From assembly GCA_950069165.1 (NCBI GenBank), contig CATMIT010000069.1, positions 1-7,916 on the forward strand: 7,916 nucleotides of DNA. The letters run 5' to 3'. A model generated the notes under the pieces. That model searched no databases, was not told the DNA's origin, and saw only the letters and a list, made by a program, of their open reading frames with translations. Within the stretch, counting starts at the first letter, position 1, and every line of letters begins with the position of its first letter. Positions 7,558 through 7,916 of this stretch are shown here, one piece after another. This DNA is from an uncultured Flavobacteriales bacterium (GTDB taxonomy: Bacteria; Bacteroidota; Bacteroidia; Flavobacteriales; BACL11). The position numbers and the translations under genes were made by a program.

Positions 7558-7740
7558 TTATTGTTTTTTTGGTACGATTTGAGCTAATAAATCTCCTTCT
7601 ACCGCCACTTTTCCATCCACAAACCCCTTGCCGTGCATATGGCAAAGCCCTCTTCTGATAGGTGAAATTAGGTTTAATCTGAAAATAATGGTATCGCCTG
7701 GCACTACTTTCTTTTTAAATTTTGCATTATCAATTTTCAT
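7558..7740 (-). pseudogene. fabZ: FabZ C-terminal fragment (tail of an lpxC/fabZ fusion), 5'-truncated
   Basis: Sixty residues match the end of the 3-hydroxyacyl-ACP dehydratase domain: MKIDNAKFKKKVVPGDT, then L-I-S-P-I-R-R-G-L-C-H-M, and V-A-V-E-G-D-L-L-A-Q-I-V at the C-terminus. In Bacteroidota this normally ends a long LpxC-FabZ fusion placed just before lpxA, and the 2-base gap to lpxA fits that. Similarity reaches back only to the Phe codon at 7741-7743. Further upstream in this frame come a few unrelated residues and a stop at 7762-7764, and no other frame resembles FabZ. The catalytic His (GHFPG) and Glu (EAMAQ) segments are missing, so this piece alone should be inactive. It begins with an ATG behind an AGGAG, so a short peptide could be made. 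A genuine disruption and an assembly chimera are both possible. Confidence 0.82.
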
Positions 7741-7744
7741 AAAA

Positions 7745-7916
7745 TTATTCTCCTGTCCTCTTTATAAATGGAATATTGTTACGCGGAACTATTCTTGCCA
7801 TAACTACCATATCTTTACAGTAAGTTCCTCCGTGTGCTTCCTTATTTAAAATATACGCTTTCATTAATCTATGAAGTCCATCTAAAGTTAACCAACGACT
7901 TCCCTGTTTCTTTTTA
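7745..7916 (-). CDS. Unrecognised protein, C-terminal 56 residues only
   Basis: A frame is open from the right edge (first full codon ends at 7915) to a TAA at 7745-7747. It reads KKKQGSRWLTLDGLHRL, later EAHGGTYCKDMVVM, and ends in R-N-N-I-P-F-I-K-R-T-G-E. The other two minus-strand frames have stops throughout. I do not recognise the family. It does not resemble LpxC or FabZ, which are expected here. It is basic, with one Cys, and shows no membrane segment. It ends 4 bases before the FabZ fragment's ATG. It could be the end of a mobile-element protein, an ordinary gene moved here by rearrangement, or sequence joined in by assembly error. The start is outside the window. Confidence 0.6.
   Translation of the reverse strand, partial: KKKQGSRWLTLDGLHRLMKAYILNKEAHGGTYCKDMVVMARIVPRNNIPFIKRTGE
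7750..7754 (-). promoter_or_regulatory. Shine-Dalgarno-like AGGAG before the FabZ fragment
   Basis: Read on the minus strand, AGGAG lies 9 bases before the ATG at 7740, inside the last codons of the unrecognised upstream gene. No comparable purine core precedes the other genes checked here (efp, serA, DUF1015 gene, yggS-like gene). It may be chance, since it lies within coding sequence, but it would allow restart of translation on the FabZ fragment. Confidence 0.3.

Noticed and set aside
7556..7645. A 30-residue N-terminal extension of LpxA from the ATG at 7645
   Set aside because: LpxA homology begins at MHQPLSYVHP (7555). The extension overlaps the FabZ tail in another frame and would exceed family length.
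7299..7849. Plus-strand open frames across lpxA and the right edge (7299-7543, 7628-7849)
   Set aside because: They run antisense to clear lpxA and FabZ coding sequence and show no recognisable domain.
7741..7916. Intein, or group II intron 3' end, interrupting fabZ
   Set aside because: An intein needs one continuous frame and a C-terminal His-Asn; here the frames differ and there is a stop. No domain V-like hairpin lies in the bases before the junction. A group I intron cannot be judged from this short piece.
7741..7916. A simple frameshift in lpxC/fabZ
   Set aside because: None of the three minus-strand frames upstream of 7743 encodes FabZ-like sequence, so a one- or two-base error does not explain the break.

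Overview
The window is an AT-rich bacterial segment that reads as Bacteroidota. The evidence is a cell-surface protein with a C-terminal type IX secretion (T9SS) sorting domain, a short ACT-less SerA with a DUF1015 partner, a FabZ-like tail directly ahead of lpxA (the arrangement of the lpxC/fabZ fusion typical of this phylum), and a general lack of Shine-Dalgarno sequences. Coding density is extreme: the visible non-coding sequence between genes adds up to about 18 bases. No RNA gene, CRISPR array, complete mobile element or intrinsic terminator was seen. There is no gene-free stretch longer than 8 bases.

Left part (1-2316, plus strand): the 3' part of a large secreted protein whose start lies outside the window. 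It has at least eight tandem Ig/PKD-like repeats of about 70-80 residues, each with two conserved cysteines. The repeats alternate between two linker types, so the real unit is a pair of domains (about 140-155 residues). A PKD-like domain and a T9SS type A sorting domain follow.

Middle and right (2318-7555, minus strand, read right to left): a tight gene string lpxA - efp - serC - serA - DUF1015 gene - yggS-like gene. Gaps are 1-8 bases, and two junctions overlap by one base (TAATG and TGATG). It combines lipid A synthesis, translation elongation factor P, the first two steps of serine synthesis, a DUF1015 protein with an ADGHHR motif, and a PLP-homeostasis protein. No internal promoter has room, so transcription should come from upstream, beyond the right edge. 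The last gene converges on the surface-protein gene with one base between the stop codons.

Right edge (7558-7916): the best anomaly. Only the last 60 residues of the FabZ (3-hydroxyacyl-ACP dehydratase) domain are present before lpxA. The 170-odd bases upstream encode no FabZ sequence in any frame. They carry the C-terminal 56 residues of an unrecognised protein that stops 4 bases before the FabZ fragment. Because LpxC and FabZ are normally essential, this is either a real insertion or rearrangement next to a core operon, or an assembly chimera at the contig end.
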